Shown: positions 34,647 to 46,229 of the stretch, in pieces
How the letters are laid out: each line of letters starts with the position of its first letter
Position numbering within the stretch: position 1 is the first letter of the stretch
NCBI GenBank assembly: GCA_012932865.1
Contig: SAXG01000025.1
Location: 434,001 to 498,000 of the forward strand
Source: Amylostereum areolatum
Lineage: Eukaryota; Basidiomycota; Agaricomycetes; Russulales; Stereaceae
Length of the DNA stretch: 64,000 bases
Direction of reading: 5' to 3'
Position numbers and translations under genes: made by a program
The notes under the pieces: model-generated
Database searches by the model: none
Told to the model about the DNA's origin: nothing
What the model saw: the letters and a program-made list of their open reading frames with translations, nothing else

Positions 34647-37318
34647 CTAATCATCGTCCTCGTCGCCACCGTCCTCGTCGTCACTGTCCTCGTCGTCCTC
34701 TTGAACATCGTCCTCGTCCTCCTCATCACCTTCTTCTTCACCCTGCTCGTCATCCTCTGCGGTTGGCTCGACCGGCGTGTCCTCGCGAATGGCATGCTCA
34801 TTGGGACTGAGAGCCGGTTCTTCGTCGCTGTCCGAGTCGAGGGGTTCATCTAAAGCGCTCCTCTCGTATGAACAAGCCGGATCCGGGCGTCGATGATGTT
34901 CCGCTTCGAGCTCGGGGTTGAGGTGGCGTGTACCGAGATAGCCTACGCCGCCACCGCGAAAGCGCATAAACATGTCACGGTCGACGAACCTGATACAATG
35001 GGTATGGGCGAGCACGAAATAGAAACGGGTACGCGAGTAGGACGTACATGTTCACATAAAACATCTCCCAGTCCATATCATTCTCCCCATCCTTGCGTGC
35101 TATTGATGGACCCAAACGCTGCCCGGTCTTGCCATACTTGAATGCGGGTACGAGATGTGCTGCCCGGACAACCTGGTCGGGGTTGATAAAGCTGAAAGGA
35201 TTGTCCTCATCGTGCGGTATAAAATGGACCGCGTGCAGTCGCTTCTTTGCCCACCCACCCTCCATCGCAGACTCCGTGTTAAGGCCAAACCACCGCACCC
35301 ATAAGATGTCCAAGCGCTGTGCCTTCTTGCTCGTCGAGGATGGCCCGCCATGGATAACGTTGACGTGTAGTACGTTGAGAACACGCGCGAACCAGTAGGG
35401 CACCTTCGTGCCGTCGTCGTCGGGGGAGAGAACCATTATGTCGGCATGTCTCTTCGGGGTGACAGTGTCCTGTTGACGACGAAGATCGTATGTCGTGTAA
35501 TTGACACGCAGAACTTGATGTTCGTGAAGTTCATCCTGGACAATAATGACGGATTCCCTTTCTTCATTGGTAAAGGTACGCGTGTCATCGAACTCCAGCC
35601 CTAGCAGCCGCGCAAGGATGTGGTCATGGAGGGCATCGTAGAAATTCTACGCCGCGAGGACAACATGTTAGATTCTAGACACTTTATAGTTGTATAAGGA
35701 CGTACCGTAAGCGCGGGATCACCCTCATGCGCAGATAACCATGCACCGGGATTGAATCGAGAGGTGGCGTTGTCCGAGATGTGCATGGGTGGCAGCCGCT
35801 CGGACGCTTTTGTAGCGCTATGCTTCTTGCGCCGGTTGCGAGCCCGTTGGATATCCCGCTTCTTGACATGGGTGACCAGCCGTTTGCCAACGACGAGAAG
35901 GAGGCGTTCGCGAGCGTCTTGCTTGTCAATTTGTGCGATGTAATTGTGCTTGTTGGTCCGAAGGAAGTGCTGCTTGGATCTTCGGTGCTGAAGCTCACTC
36001 TAGAGCCGTAGTAGGTCAGGATTGCATCAACGAATGACGGGCAGATACATACCGTCTGGGTGGAACCGTTATCCGTGGTGCCGCTCCAAGGGACGGAGTC
36101 TGGGTAATCTCCTGCTGAGTGCCATTTATAGGTCTCGAGGTTGAAGGGCTTGTGCGCTGGAGAGAGGTTGACTGGAGCTCCGGTTGTCGACTGTTTTTTG
36201 ACGAGTGCGGCCTGACGGCGTCCACGAGCCGCGGTCTCGTAGGGCAGTTCCCGGGTGTCGTAGATAGAGCATGTGTCCTTGTTGAATCTGCGAAGGACAT
36301 CTCCAAGGTTTGTTGTGGCTTCGCGGAAGAACGAGAGAGTCTTGTCTGTATGTAGCCGGAGTTTTGCGTATACGTGCCAAGTTGCTAGATCAAACAACGC
36401 GTCCATGATGATCTTGTAAGGGGGATGGTGCACTGAATGGGTGGGATGAACATTGAACATCATTGGTACTGAAGAACCGGCTTGCGGCGTACCTGAAGAA
36501 TGTCTTCAAAATCCCTTCCTGCGAGTTTTTTCAAACCAGAGACATTTCTATGGAAGCGGTGGATGGTGTCGCGTTGGAAGGTGGGAACGTCGCGGAACCT
36601 TGAACAAGTGTTAGTACACAATGGTCACACAGTAAGAAAACCAGCGAGACATACCTCGCATGGAAATCCTGGATCCGGTTCCCACCTGCAGCGTAGAGAA
36701 GCCGGATCAGGTGGGTGAGGGTCGACTGCCGTATCCCAAGCTCGAATTCGTGAAGTAGATCCACCACGAATATCTTGTTGTGGTCAAAGCCATGCGGACC
36801 AAGCTTCTGGGAAAACGCATTCTGCGGAGAGAATAGTACGTCAGTTATGAGATGCTTCAGTGGAAAAATATGCTTACACGGGTGGGTACAAGGGAGTTGG
36901 GACCCATCCAGTCTCGCACGCGAGCCGATCCTACCTCGCGCGATGTCCACCGCTGTCTTGCGAGATGCGTTGTCGACGCGAACTTTGTCCCGACGGATCC
37001 GCATGTCTGACTTCATGCCCATACGGACAAGCTGATGCTTCTCGACGAGGCACCGAGGATACGGCCGATTTGCGAGTGCTTTGATACTTGCCAGAAGGAC
37101 CCTGTGGAAGTAAGTCAGACAACAGATGAGGACAATGACATAGCGGACGACGTACTTCTCAGGATAATCAGCCGAGGAGATCAGCAAGCGGGGGTATACT
37201 CTCCGAGTGATTCCGTCACCACAACGCACAACAACACCGTGTTGATATGCGTGTATAAAACGCTCGTCAAGGAGCAGCTCCCAGACAGCATGCACCATCT
37301 CCCGCTTGCATCGCCGCC
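34647..37318 (-). pseudogene. Plavaka-type transposase, 5'-truncated and frameshifted
   Basis: Conserved blocks in order: CKREMVHAVWELLLDERFIH, VLLASIKALANRPYPRCLVE, FVVDLLHEFELGIRQSTLTH, DALFDLATWHVYAKLRLHTD, GTTDNGSTQT, SELQHRRSK, VPYWFARVLNVLHVNVIHGG, FVDRDMFMRFRGGGVGY, and a long acidic tail. These match the C-terminal two thirds of Plavaka transposases of agaricomycetes. The N-terminal part is missing because the FHA–kinase gene ends at 37477. Near 36,430 the block around LQCTIP is joined to YKIIMDALFD only through a deletion or frameshift. Introns still splice correctly elsewhere, so decay is recent or selection partial. Confidence 0.8.
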
Positions 37319-37476
37319 GTCGCCGGTTTTTCGAAATGCTCGATAAAGATTTCCTGGATGTTATCGGGAAGCTGGCGCGATCAAAGCGGTCACTCTTCAA
37401 GTACAAGGTAAACGCGTGGTGCTACATACAACGAAGGCTGCTATATGTAATCCTCCCTCGATGCAAACACGAAGAG

Positions 37477-39284
37477 TTAGATGGGGTCTGGTTTGTTTGG
37501 CCGTACCAGGCCCACCGCATTGTCGGGTATCAAGCCACGGTCGAGCACCACCTCCAACAGCCAAGGATGACAGGTCGCTTCCCTAGGGGTGAGTCGCAAG
37601 TAAGGGTCGACCTGCAGGAGACCTTTCAAAAAATCGCGTGCTGTTATAAACTAGGTGAGTCGACTACAAAGTGCGCGAGCAAGTGGCCTACCTCGAGCAG
37701 TCAGTTCTGGAGATAAGCGGCCCCAGTCAATCAAGCCTTGTTTGATATCATCCTTGGGAACGCGCCCAGTCAACCTGAAAAACGGAATGAGTGAAGTCAA
37801 GGGCTCGACTTTTCCACTCACATAGCAAAAAGTGTTGCACCAAGGCTCCAACTGTCCACTTGAGCGTCGTACACTCGACGTTTTCCGGTAGGAAAAGCAA
37901 TCTCCGGCGCCAGATATGGAAGGGTCCCGCAGAAGGTCTAGGCAATACGATATGAGTTGTGGTAGGTAGGAATAAGTAACCGTACTTGAAGATCCCAGTC
38001 GTGGCGCGCTAACTTGGCCAGTCCAAAATCTGCCAGTTTCGTGTGCAAAGGTTGAAGGCTTTGCACGAGCACATTCTGGGGCCGGAGTGTCAGCATTCAG
38101 CCGAATCGAAAACCCGCGACCGGTCCATCTTGCCTCTGGCTTGACATCCCGGTGAACAACTTGATGATGATGAAGATACTGTGCATGCCGTTACAGCCCC
38201 CACATAGGTGTAGAAAAGGACGACGCACGGCCAGGGCATTATTGAGTTGGAAAGTGATAACTCGAGCGCTCGGTTCATCTTGCCCTGCGTCAATGATGTA
38301 TCCTATGGGAGGAAGCGGCATGTTTACCGATTGTCCCGCGTTTCTGAATCATCGCAGCCAAGCTGCCTTGTGGCGCTAGCTCCAGGATGATATCTAGGGG
38401 ACAAATGTTATAAGGCACAACGTATCTCGGGGTGCTTGCTGCTCACAGCAGTTTGTTCTCGTGAATACATGCGTCAAAAAGAGCTAAGATATGGGGCTGG
38501 ATACAATAATGTGTGAGATAAATAGATCGGACAAATGCAATGACTGACGTGTTCAAGGCCGCGCATGATCTGGACTTCTTTCATGGCTTGTTCGAGGTTG
38601 CTGTCGGATAACTTCAACTCGCTACTGCGAACTATCTTCACAGCAACTTTCTTCATCGAGCGTAGGTCCAGAGCTTCATAAACAGACGAAAAGGCGCCGC
38701 TTCCAAGTCTGGAAATTTTGTGAGAAACCATGACTGAGCCACACAAAATTAAGGACATTTTCCCCAACGAGTACAACATCTCAAACTAACTCCTATCAGT
38801 GAGGATGGTCATGACCGCAAAAGTCGAAATAGGGACGAACTGTGATCATTTTGAACCTAAAGCAAGCCGCCGTACCGCTCGGCGAACCGAGGGCAACGAC
38901 GTCACAATCAATGAGCTCACTGCATCCGACGGCGCTCCCGTTGACCTACCCGACGCATCAATATATATCCTGTGCGACCCATTATGCAAAGGAAACAATC
39001 GCTCACAAAGGTACCAAGACGACTTCGAAGGTCAGTGATACGGACATGGAAGCCACCATCGGTTTGCTTGCGCCGACTGACACGACAATGATTCGCATCT
39101 AACATGGCGGACGTCAGTGGATATCCAAAAATTGATATATATACTCACCTACGATAGAGCTTTGGATGGTGATATCGCTGTCATTGCTACTGCCTATCTC
39201 GATTTCGTCCCGGAACAACAAGAAGGGCGAGCCTCCAAGAGGTCGAATAAGAGGGCATAGAGCTGCCCAAGGAGTAGAAGACAT
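37477..39284 (-). CDS. FHA-domain serine/threonine protein kinase (CHK2/RAD53-like)
   Basis: About 450 aa. N-terminal FHA domain: FLFRDEIEIGSSNDSDITIQ, NHCRVSRRKQTDGGFHVRIT and LGTFVNGSAVGCSELIDCDV, a phosphothreonine-binding fold. The kinase domain has the Gly loop LGSGAFSSVYEALD, the ATP lysine in KVAVKIV, catalytic VVHRDVKPENVLV, LADFGLAKLA and LAPEIAFPTG, and the C-lobe ARDFLKGLLQVDPYLRLTPR. FHA plus kinase is the layout of DNA-damage checkpoint kinases; this one is short and lacks the second FHA of RAD53. The intron between the Glu and Asn codons of the catalytic loop begins with GC (GCAAGA), a GC–AG intron. The linker between FHA and kinase (~38,860–38,720) has uncertain borders. Confidence 0.8.
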
Positions 39285-39500
39285 GATGGTAAGGAACTTA
39301 AGATGCACCGTATTTGCTCTCTTACTGGTGGCTATATAGGAAACGCTGTGCTCAAAGGGTCTTTGTAGGTTCAATCACGGTGGCGAGAGGGCTTCCGAGT
39401 CTTGTCCATGATCAAAGTCTGAAGGATCCTATTGGCAATGGTATATAACCTCTTCCTGTTCAAAGAATATCGGCATAAGATAGAAGGGATAAAGGCGCCT

Positions 39501-39525
39501 TCCGACGCACAAAAGTGAGATCGGA
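39501..39525 (-). promoter_or_regulatory. CTCACTT/GTGCG hairpin motif, copy 8
   Basis: Minus-strand stem TCCGA/TCGGA around TCTCACTT-TT-GTGCG, 217 bases upstream of the kinase start at 39284 and in the same direction. Confidence 0.75.
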
Positions 39526-39582
39526 GGACGAAGCGACAGGAGGAAACACGCTTTGGGCAAGTTTGGCATTGTGCGCAAACTG

Positions 39583-39622
39583 GCGCAAACGCGTGCGACT
39601 GGGCGCGTCACGTGGTCACGTG
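39583..39622. promoter_or_regulatory. GCGCAAACGCGT box plus two CACGTG boxes
   Basis: GCGCAAACGCGT at 39583–39594, CACGTG at 39609–39614 and 39617–39622, between the outward-facing hairpins at 39501 and 39671. A TTTAAAT sequence follows at ~39,635, 36 bases before the + strand hairpin. Confidence 0.5.
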
Positions 39623-39670
39623 CGAACATCCGTTTTAAATCTTTCTTCCCGATCGCGCTTGAGCTTGAGC

Positions 39671-39695
39671 GTTGATCTCACTTTCGTGCATCAAC
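39671..39695 (+). promoter_or_regulatory. CTCACTT/GTGCG hairpin motif, copy 9
   Basis: Stem GTTGA/TCAAC around TCTCACTT-TC-GTGCA. The third pair is T–A instead of C–G, changed on both sides: the clearest covariation. No + strand gene was recognised downstream. Confidence 0.75.
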
Positions 39696-40427
39696 AACGC
39701 TCTTGTTCTTCTCTCCCTGTGTAGTTCAGCATTCCAAACACTTCTTATTTCACACAAAGTGGTCGATGTGCACACCGACGCCCTGTAACCCTTCCGCACG
39801 ATATCTCCCTACGAGGCGGCGGCACTCTCGGTTCGCACAACCTGGAGACGGAGTGGAATGTTGGAATTATAATGGCGTCAACCGGGGGACGAGGGGTGCG
39901 TGTACTATCTTATGCGCGTGCTAAGAATAATGCAACCTTACAGTCGGTCTTAGATAACTAAATTCGCCTTCACACCCTCGGACACAAACGTATTAACATC
40001 TCTTCATCACAGGCCACGCAGGATTCCTTTCACGTACGAGCACGTACATCACCGTTTTCAATCCCCTTCCAGAGAAGCTAACCTCGCCCACACAGCATGC
40101 GTAGTGTGCCCCAAAATAGAACTAAGACAGGCATCAATCTTTCGCGGTCGAGAGTTTACTCTTTAAGGAGCTTTAAGGGGTGAGCAGGACATATAGCGCA
40201 ACGCAGCAACGGGGCCCTGTCCGTACGGTGGTAGTTGTTTTCTTCTCAGCTTTCAGAGGCTCATACACACCGGGACTCCGGTGGGTGATCGATGCAATAA
40301 CATACGCATTCATATCGACTATGAATAATAAATACAATGTGGTATAATCTACTCTACAGATGGGTGCGTGAAAGGCCTCGCAGGCGACTCACAAATGCCA
40401 GAAAGCTGTAGGTACATTTGAGTTAGG
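39696..40427. other. intergenic stretch without a supported gene
   Basis: Starts at the + strand hairpin at 39671. It may contain a transcript, but no convincing coding region was seen. Confidence 0.4.
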
Positions 40428-41906
40428 TCAAAGGCACAAGACCGCGGAAACCATCACGTACCGTATCTTGGAGGATAAAAAAATGAATTGGACAGCGACC
40501 AGCGGTCCACGGGACATGAAGACCTCGCGTAGCATGCGGAAGAAGGGCCTCTCGACCCAAGGCCACTCCAGGCCTGGCTCCAATCCGTCCACGAACTCAG
40601 TGAGATGATCTACCGGGACCTCCGTACGCAAGCGACGGAGTCGCTCTAATGCTAACGCAGCTGGAGGACGGTCTGGAGGGTAGAACGACGTCATGTCCTG
40701 CAAAAGCCCGATAAACCCCGGTATCTTTGGCGCAACATGCTATTGATCACTGAGCCAACGACCTCCTCTTAGAGTGAAAAAGGACATACGTGAAACCAAC
40801 TATTGAATAACCTTCCTGTTTGATACACGTCTGCGGCGAAGGGATTGAAGCGTGCGTATGTCACCTCTGGCGCCCGGTGCATGCGACCGTGGCCGTCGTC
40901 CACGGGGTCTACCCAACAGTCCCCCAAAGGAAGGCAAGGAGAGAAACGTCTGGAGTGCCCAAAGTCGGTGATGAGATAGCGTACAGGGAAAGTTGAGCGA
41001 AATTTGGGCGGCGGACGCAGTTTTTTACGTCGACCAGAAGGTCGCCAGAAGTACGTTTGAGGGACCTTTCCATGGTGATTGATGAGGATATTCTCATAAG
41101 ATATATCCTAGTTTGACTCGTGAGTTACATGGTTCGAAGGGAAAAGAAGACGCATCATACATACCAAGTGTGCGATTCGGTGTTCGTGCAGAAACGTGAG
41201 ACCCTGTAGTCGTAGCGGTCAATAAACTTCATCCTTTCTGGTTGGAGCGAGGCAAACGTACGGCCAGAAGCTGCTCCGCAAAATTAAGGCCCTCCTCAGC
41301 ATTCATCATGGGAGGTTCAAAGGATTCATCGCAGAAAGGCATCACAGCAAAGTTCCAATCCTGGAATTGGAGAAATTCCACTACAGGAACCGTCGCGTTT
41401 GACGTGTTAGATTTAAGAGGTTCTGTGTTGAGCAGCTGTAGGATTTCCAGTTCGTGGGCGTTCTCCTCGCCTTTCGAGACCACCTTTATGACAACGTCTC
41501 GATTCAATCTGTTGCGGTTGGTAAGCCCATGCCTGCCCATGTATATCAACTCGATCACTGTGCGAGGCTTACCTGTCCCGCGCACCAAACACGACCGTGA
41601 CCTAGAACGTATCAGTATCGCAGGGTAAGAAGAGCGAAATCCTGCACTTACGATAATCATGGAAGACTTGAAGCCTTCTCCACGATCGCCGAATAGACCA
41701 AACGAATCAGGTGCAGGCGGTTCTGCTCTGCCTGAGGTTGGCTCGGCCGAGCTTCTCTCGTCATAGTGATAGAGGTCATATCCTCTACTCGCGAAGAAAG
41801 GGCGCAAAGTCTTCCATGGCTGGTACCACTGCTCACTAATCCTGTCGAGGTCTTTCCAGTCTTGCCACGACTTCGGAAGGTTTACCTTCACAACCGATAT
41901 CGACAT
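40428..41906 (-). CDS. protein-kinase-like protein
   Basis: About 400 aa in six or more exons. Start MSISVVKVNLPKSWQDWKDL. Kinase features: LNRDVVIKVV (ATP lysine), FLQFQDWNFAVMPF (hinge), GLTFLHEHRIAHL joined by an intron to DISYENILI, and YLITDFGHSRRF (DFG), then HRAPEVTYARFNPFAADVYQ. The catalytic Asp and DFG are kept, but HRD is HLD and no Gly-rich loop is seen. This divergent kinase-like family is common in agaricomycetes; activity is uncertain. The C-terminus is placed at 40428, but a small extra intron could move it to ~40,360. Confidence 0.65.
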
Positions 41907-42215
41907 CAGTCGAAGACTCGAAATTGCAATCGCGTGACTCAGCGCACCTCTAAGCTGTCGTGATCTGAATTGGGGTTGAGACTCATACCGGGTATGTAGT
42001 GTTTCCTTGGTGGCTAGGATGAGAAGGATGTGGGATGAGTCAGTCTAACAGGCATCTGGCCAAAGTACTATTCATCGATTTCAAGGTTCTACTAGTTGGG
42101 CGGAGTCCGTTTTGGGACATGATATATGATATCCTGCCACGTCACGTCGTCATGCACAGCCCATACTTAATTTAAGTAAACGTTCCATCATCCAGATCTC
42201 GTCCGGATCCCTCCT

Positions 42216-42242
42216 TCTCGATCTCGCTTTCGTGCGTCGGGA
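42216..42242 (+). promoter_or_regulatory. CTCACTT/GTGCG hairpin motif, copy 10
   Basis: Stem TCTCGA/TCGGGA (one G–T wobble, six pairs) around TCTCGCTT-TC-GTGCG; A of CAC is G here, keeping a wobble pair in the inner stem. Confidence 0.7.
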
Positions 42243-42832
42243 ATGCTTTTGTCGTTCTTTGGTCGTTCTATCCATCCATCCATCCCTCCCTCCCTCCCTT
42301 CATCCATCTTAGCCTTTTAACACCATTCAACCTTTTTTGCAAACCGCGTCATCCGGGGACATTCATTGGTTAGTATCTAAAGCATCAGTCATCAGTAATA
42401 GCAAGCTTAAATAAGGCAAGTTGTAGGATTTGTCGCGCAGACCAGATCAAGGTTCTTTCTTAAGTGCTCCAGCGTACGGGGCAACCTCGACCACAAATAA
42501 TACATGCAGTCCTTGGAAGACCTCGCGTATCGAGTGCGTTAGCTCGCTGACAACCCTTGTCTCTACATCATCGAGTATGTTTTTGTCAGTCTGGCATCTG
42601 TATAGGTTCTCTCAACTGACGCTCTCGAGAGAATCGACCCCACGATATGCCAGTCACATCATTGACGCCGACCTTTACAACCGGCTCAACGTTGTCTCGA
42701 CTCTCGAGGTCTAGCTGTTCCGAGCCGCTCTCTGACCGAGTATCTCCAACCTTTGACGCTTGGTGGTCTCCATTAATGTCCCCACGGACTTCGTCCCTAC
42801 AACGCCAGTCTACACCGCCCCCCTGACCGTCC

Positions 42833-42857
42833 GTCGATCTCACTTATGTGCGTCGAG
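42833..42857 (+). promoter_or_regulatory. CTCACTT/GTGCG hairpin motif, copy 11
   Basis: Stem TCGA/TCGA around TCTCACTT-AT-GTGCG, 322 bases upstream of the start codon at 43179. Confidence 0.75.
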
Positions 42858-43178
42858 CGTGCTACACCAGTCCCCGGGGTATCTGTCGCTCCCCATGCGC
42901 TGTCCAGCGCGACAACGTTGACCCTTTGTACCTTGTTTCGCTGAAGAGTTTTTTTTCCTCATTGACCCTTGCATTGTTACACAGAGTGAGCCGTATCAAT
43001 GTTTGCTACGGGGCACGGAGCGAGCCGCATCAGTAGCCCGGGTTCTGGCAAACACGTAATAAGGCCCGCTTTGTGTAACAAAGCAATGTATATACATACA
43101 TATATATGTCCCAATGGTCATTCCAGCCTCAAGGCAGCAGCGCCCTACAGCTTCTCCTCTCGACCAGGCTCACGATCG

Positions 43179-44993
43179 ATGTCCACTCGCTCTACAAACA
43201 TGTTACGCGGGAAATTGCATTGCGCAGGTGAGCCATCTCTGTCAACGAACCCCTATTGATTCCTGCCATCCAGCTGATATGACGCGCTGCACAGCTAACG
43301 AAGTGGCACATGTAGAGGTGGTCGTCGGCCCCGACGCTATATACAATGGTCAGTCGTACCCTTTCCTTCCCCATCTCAACGATGCGCTTATTGATATTCC
43401 TTTGGTTTAGCTGCCGTCTGCCGTGTCCCAAATGAGCTGTTGATCGAGATCTTCAAGTATTGTGCGATGGATGCTCCGACGAGCGACCGTCCCCGATACC
43501 GGAATTCGCAACATCCTGTCTATCTTGAGCCTCCCCAGTGGATTGCACTCACTCATGTCTGCCAGCGATGGCGTGACACTGCGGTGCACGCTCCAGCTCT
43601 CTGGAACAAGGCGCACCTTCCACTGTTGAGCCCATACTGGACCAACATCGTTCTACATCGCTCTCTATCGATGCCTATCCACATCATGGCACTTTCCAAT
43701 AAGCCCCTGATCGGCGAGGCGTTATTGGCTGCCTTCAACCATCTTTCCCGCGTGGAGACGTTGTCCATCATCCTGGATCTTAGACGTTCCACCGAAACGG
43801 AGCGTGTGCAGTGGGCTAAGGTTCCTAAGGCCCTAGAGGCTCATCCCGCGCCTCTCTTGCAGTCCTTATCCCTCTATGGAATGAACCTGGATTATCAGAT
43901 GTCCGCCCCAAAGCTGCCCTACGTGATGCCTTTCGTCAGTGATTCCATTTTCCGAGGCTCAACTCCCAAGTTATCCACCTTGAAACTTTGCTCGGTGGCC
44001 ATCTCCCCATCCTCGCCCCTTTTCCACGATTCTATCACCCATCTTGACATCATGTCTCACTCAGTGTGGCACACCTATCATGAGATGACAGATACCTTGC
44101 GTCGCGTACCCCGCCTCCAGGTTCTGCGAACGCGAGTCCCTCGAAAGCTCCAAGGCACCTTTACGGACCAAGATGTGTCGCTTTCTCATCTTCAAGAACT
44201 TCAATTCATCGGGCAGATGTCGTCTTTTGTCCCCATCCGAGAGGCCATCTCATACCCGCCACAATGTAGACTTGAAATGGATGTCGTCGAAGGAGCTCGT
44301 GACGTCGATGTGGATTTTTTCAGGCCGCTTTCTCGCGTCCTGGCGTACGAAAGTCGGTTCCTTCGCGAACACGGCTGGGTATGCACCCATGTAGAGACCA
44401 ACGTCAAGCCACATGCAGGCTCCCCTCCATCCGCGACATTTCATAATTTTCAGATATGGATCTACTTCAAGCCCTCCACCAGCGGGCCCTCGCGATACAT
44501 AGCATTCTCAATCCTCCACGTTCGCCATATGCTCAGCGAGGCTCAGATGATTCAGACAATCGACACTGTCCACCCATTCATTCTCGATGCTACATCTATA
44601 TCCTCCTCAACGGCCCCATTCCAACGCACACTCTTCTGGAATGCCTTTCTTGGACTTCATTCCGTGAACCGCGTGCAACTGCCACTAAGTGCCTGCATGG
44701 ACCTAGTGGGGGCGCTCCGCTCCAATGACGGTCTTTTTCCTTCCCTGCACATGATAACGATCTGGACGAGCGCTGCCGAGCTCAGGTCCAAGGAGGCCAT
44801 GGATCTCAGCAAAGCCCTCGTTGAAATTGCTAAACATCGAGCGTCATCTCAGAGTCAAATGCTTATTCGCACATGGACACAGTCTTCTGAAGACGTGCCC
44901 TCCGAGTGGCTAGACGCGTTTGCAGCAGTGCAAGAGCTCTACGCCGTTACTCCTCCTATAAACCAGGATGTCGTAAATAAGGATCCAGTATGA
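43179..44993 (+). CDS. F-box protein
   Basis: Three exons, 43179–43227, 43274–43348 and 43411–44993, give 568 aa. Start MSTRSTNMLRGKLHC. The F-box follows at residue ~42: VCRVPNELLIEIFKYCAMD, then WIALTHVCQRWRDTAVHAPA and LWNKAHL. The rest looks like irregular leucine-rich repeats (LLQSLSLYGMNLD, KLSTLKLCSVAIS, LQVLRTRVPRKL), as in the large family of agaricomycete F-box proteins that recruit substrates to SCF complexes through Skp1. The introns are 46 and 62 nt. Nothing is broken. Confidence 0.85.
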
Positions 44994-45439
44994 CTCCACG
45001 TTGTTTGTGTTTGTATTACTCAGAGTGCTACTCCATGCGATGTCACGTAACTTTTTTACTCGGAAGTGCCGCCTGCGTCGACATGAACCTTGCGTGGCGA
45101 GGGCAGCATGTGACAAATTCATGGGCTGATGATATCATTGTGATTGCATTGTCTGCGACTCTGCGTACTATGCTGCAGACACTAAACGAAGTACTACCCC
45201 ACGAGGCGCTATATGTGCCGTCGAATATGGGCCATGGCCAAAGACACTGATGACATGCGGATCGGTCGTAGACTCTACGCGAAATCTCAGCACGTTGTAG
45301 TTCTGCGTGAGCAGATGCGTGTGACAGACCTAGTATGGTGGGACTTCCTTCGCTGTTTACGATATGTGCCACCTTTTCCCAACCTGACGCCTCTTCGATG
45401 CACGCCCTCGACGCTCCTTCCCCCCATATTTCGCCCGCG

Positions 45440-46010
45440 AGGCAGCTCGAAAGCGCCGATTTTTCGGGGGCGAGGCCCGCGCGGCGAGCGCCAACCCACG
45501 CTTCCCTAGAACAAGATGTCGTTGGTGTGGGCCGCGCGGCCCACACCTCTGTCCAGCGCGGGGCGTCAGCCCCGCCGCCCTCACACCTCCAGCTCCCCCG
45601 ACGTGCACCTCCCGCCTATCTTTGTCACCCACCCAAGGCCCGATTTTCTGGAGTCGAGGCCTGCGCGGCGAGCGCCAGCCCTTCGTTTTCTGTGCACAAG
45701 CTCTCGTGGAGCTCGCCACCGCTCTTGCGCGGTGCGTTCATCCCGACGCGCGGGCCCGCACTGGCGACGCTTCGCGTCGCCCCTACCGCTACGCCTACCG
45801 CCCTCCCGACGACGGTTTGAAGCCGGTTTTTTTGGGGACGGAGGCCCGCGCGGCTGGCGCGATCGCAGGGCGTTCGTCCCCGCGCGTGTTCGACACGAAA
45901 CGTCGCCCGGGACATCCGCCTCCCGCCCTCCCAACGCGACTGGAAGCCGCCCTTTCCGGGTCACAGACCTGCGCGGCAAGCGTCGGTGCTCTTCCTGCGA
46001 GCACAGGTGC
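45440..46010 (-). repeat. GC-rich block with diverged ~185-bp tandem units
   Basis: A recurring segment (GGCCCGCGCGGCGAGCGCC and variants) occurs near 45,472, 45,658, 45,840 and 45,965, each preceded by a similar A/T-poor lead-in. On the minus strand it reads LALAARASPPKNRRF, LALAAQASTPENRA, IAPAARASVPKKTGF. Frames in all six directions are open because the block lacks AT, so single open frames here mean little. Confidence 0.55.
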
Positions 46011-46229
46011 GCGTTGCGGTTCATGCCGCGGGAGATACGGGGAGCATCGCCAAATGCACGCGCACCCGCGTTGCTGGGGGGAAGGGAGGGGCGCGGGGGG
46101 CGTGATGCGTTGTCGAGGACGTTGCCTAGAAAAAGGTCAGCTCGCCCGCGCCTGCACGATTTCCTCCACTGACCTTTTTTCGTGCAGTGATTACCGTCGC
46201 GGACGTGCCGTTCGGAACTGACCGCTACC

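Larger units (their letters stand above)
41907..43178. other. intergenic region with two hairpin motifs
   Basis: Holds hairpins at 42216 and 42833, both pointing to the F-box gene, and a CATC/CCTC simple repeat near 42268–42306. No gene is supported. Confidence 0.45.

Noticed and set aside
34514..34849. Arg/Thr-rich minus-strand frame at the end of the Plavaka remnant
   Set aside because: It is an out-of-frame reading of the acidic Glu/Asp tail of the transposase.
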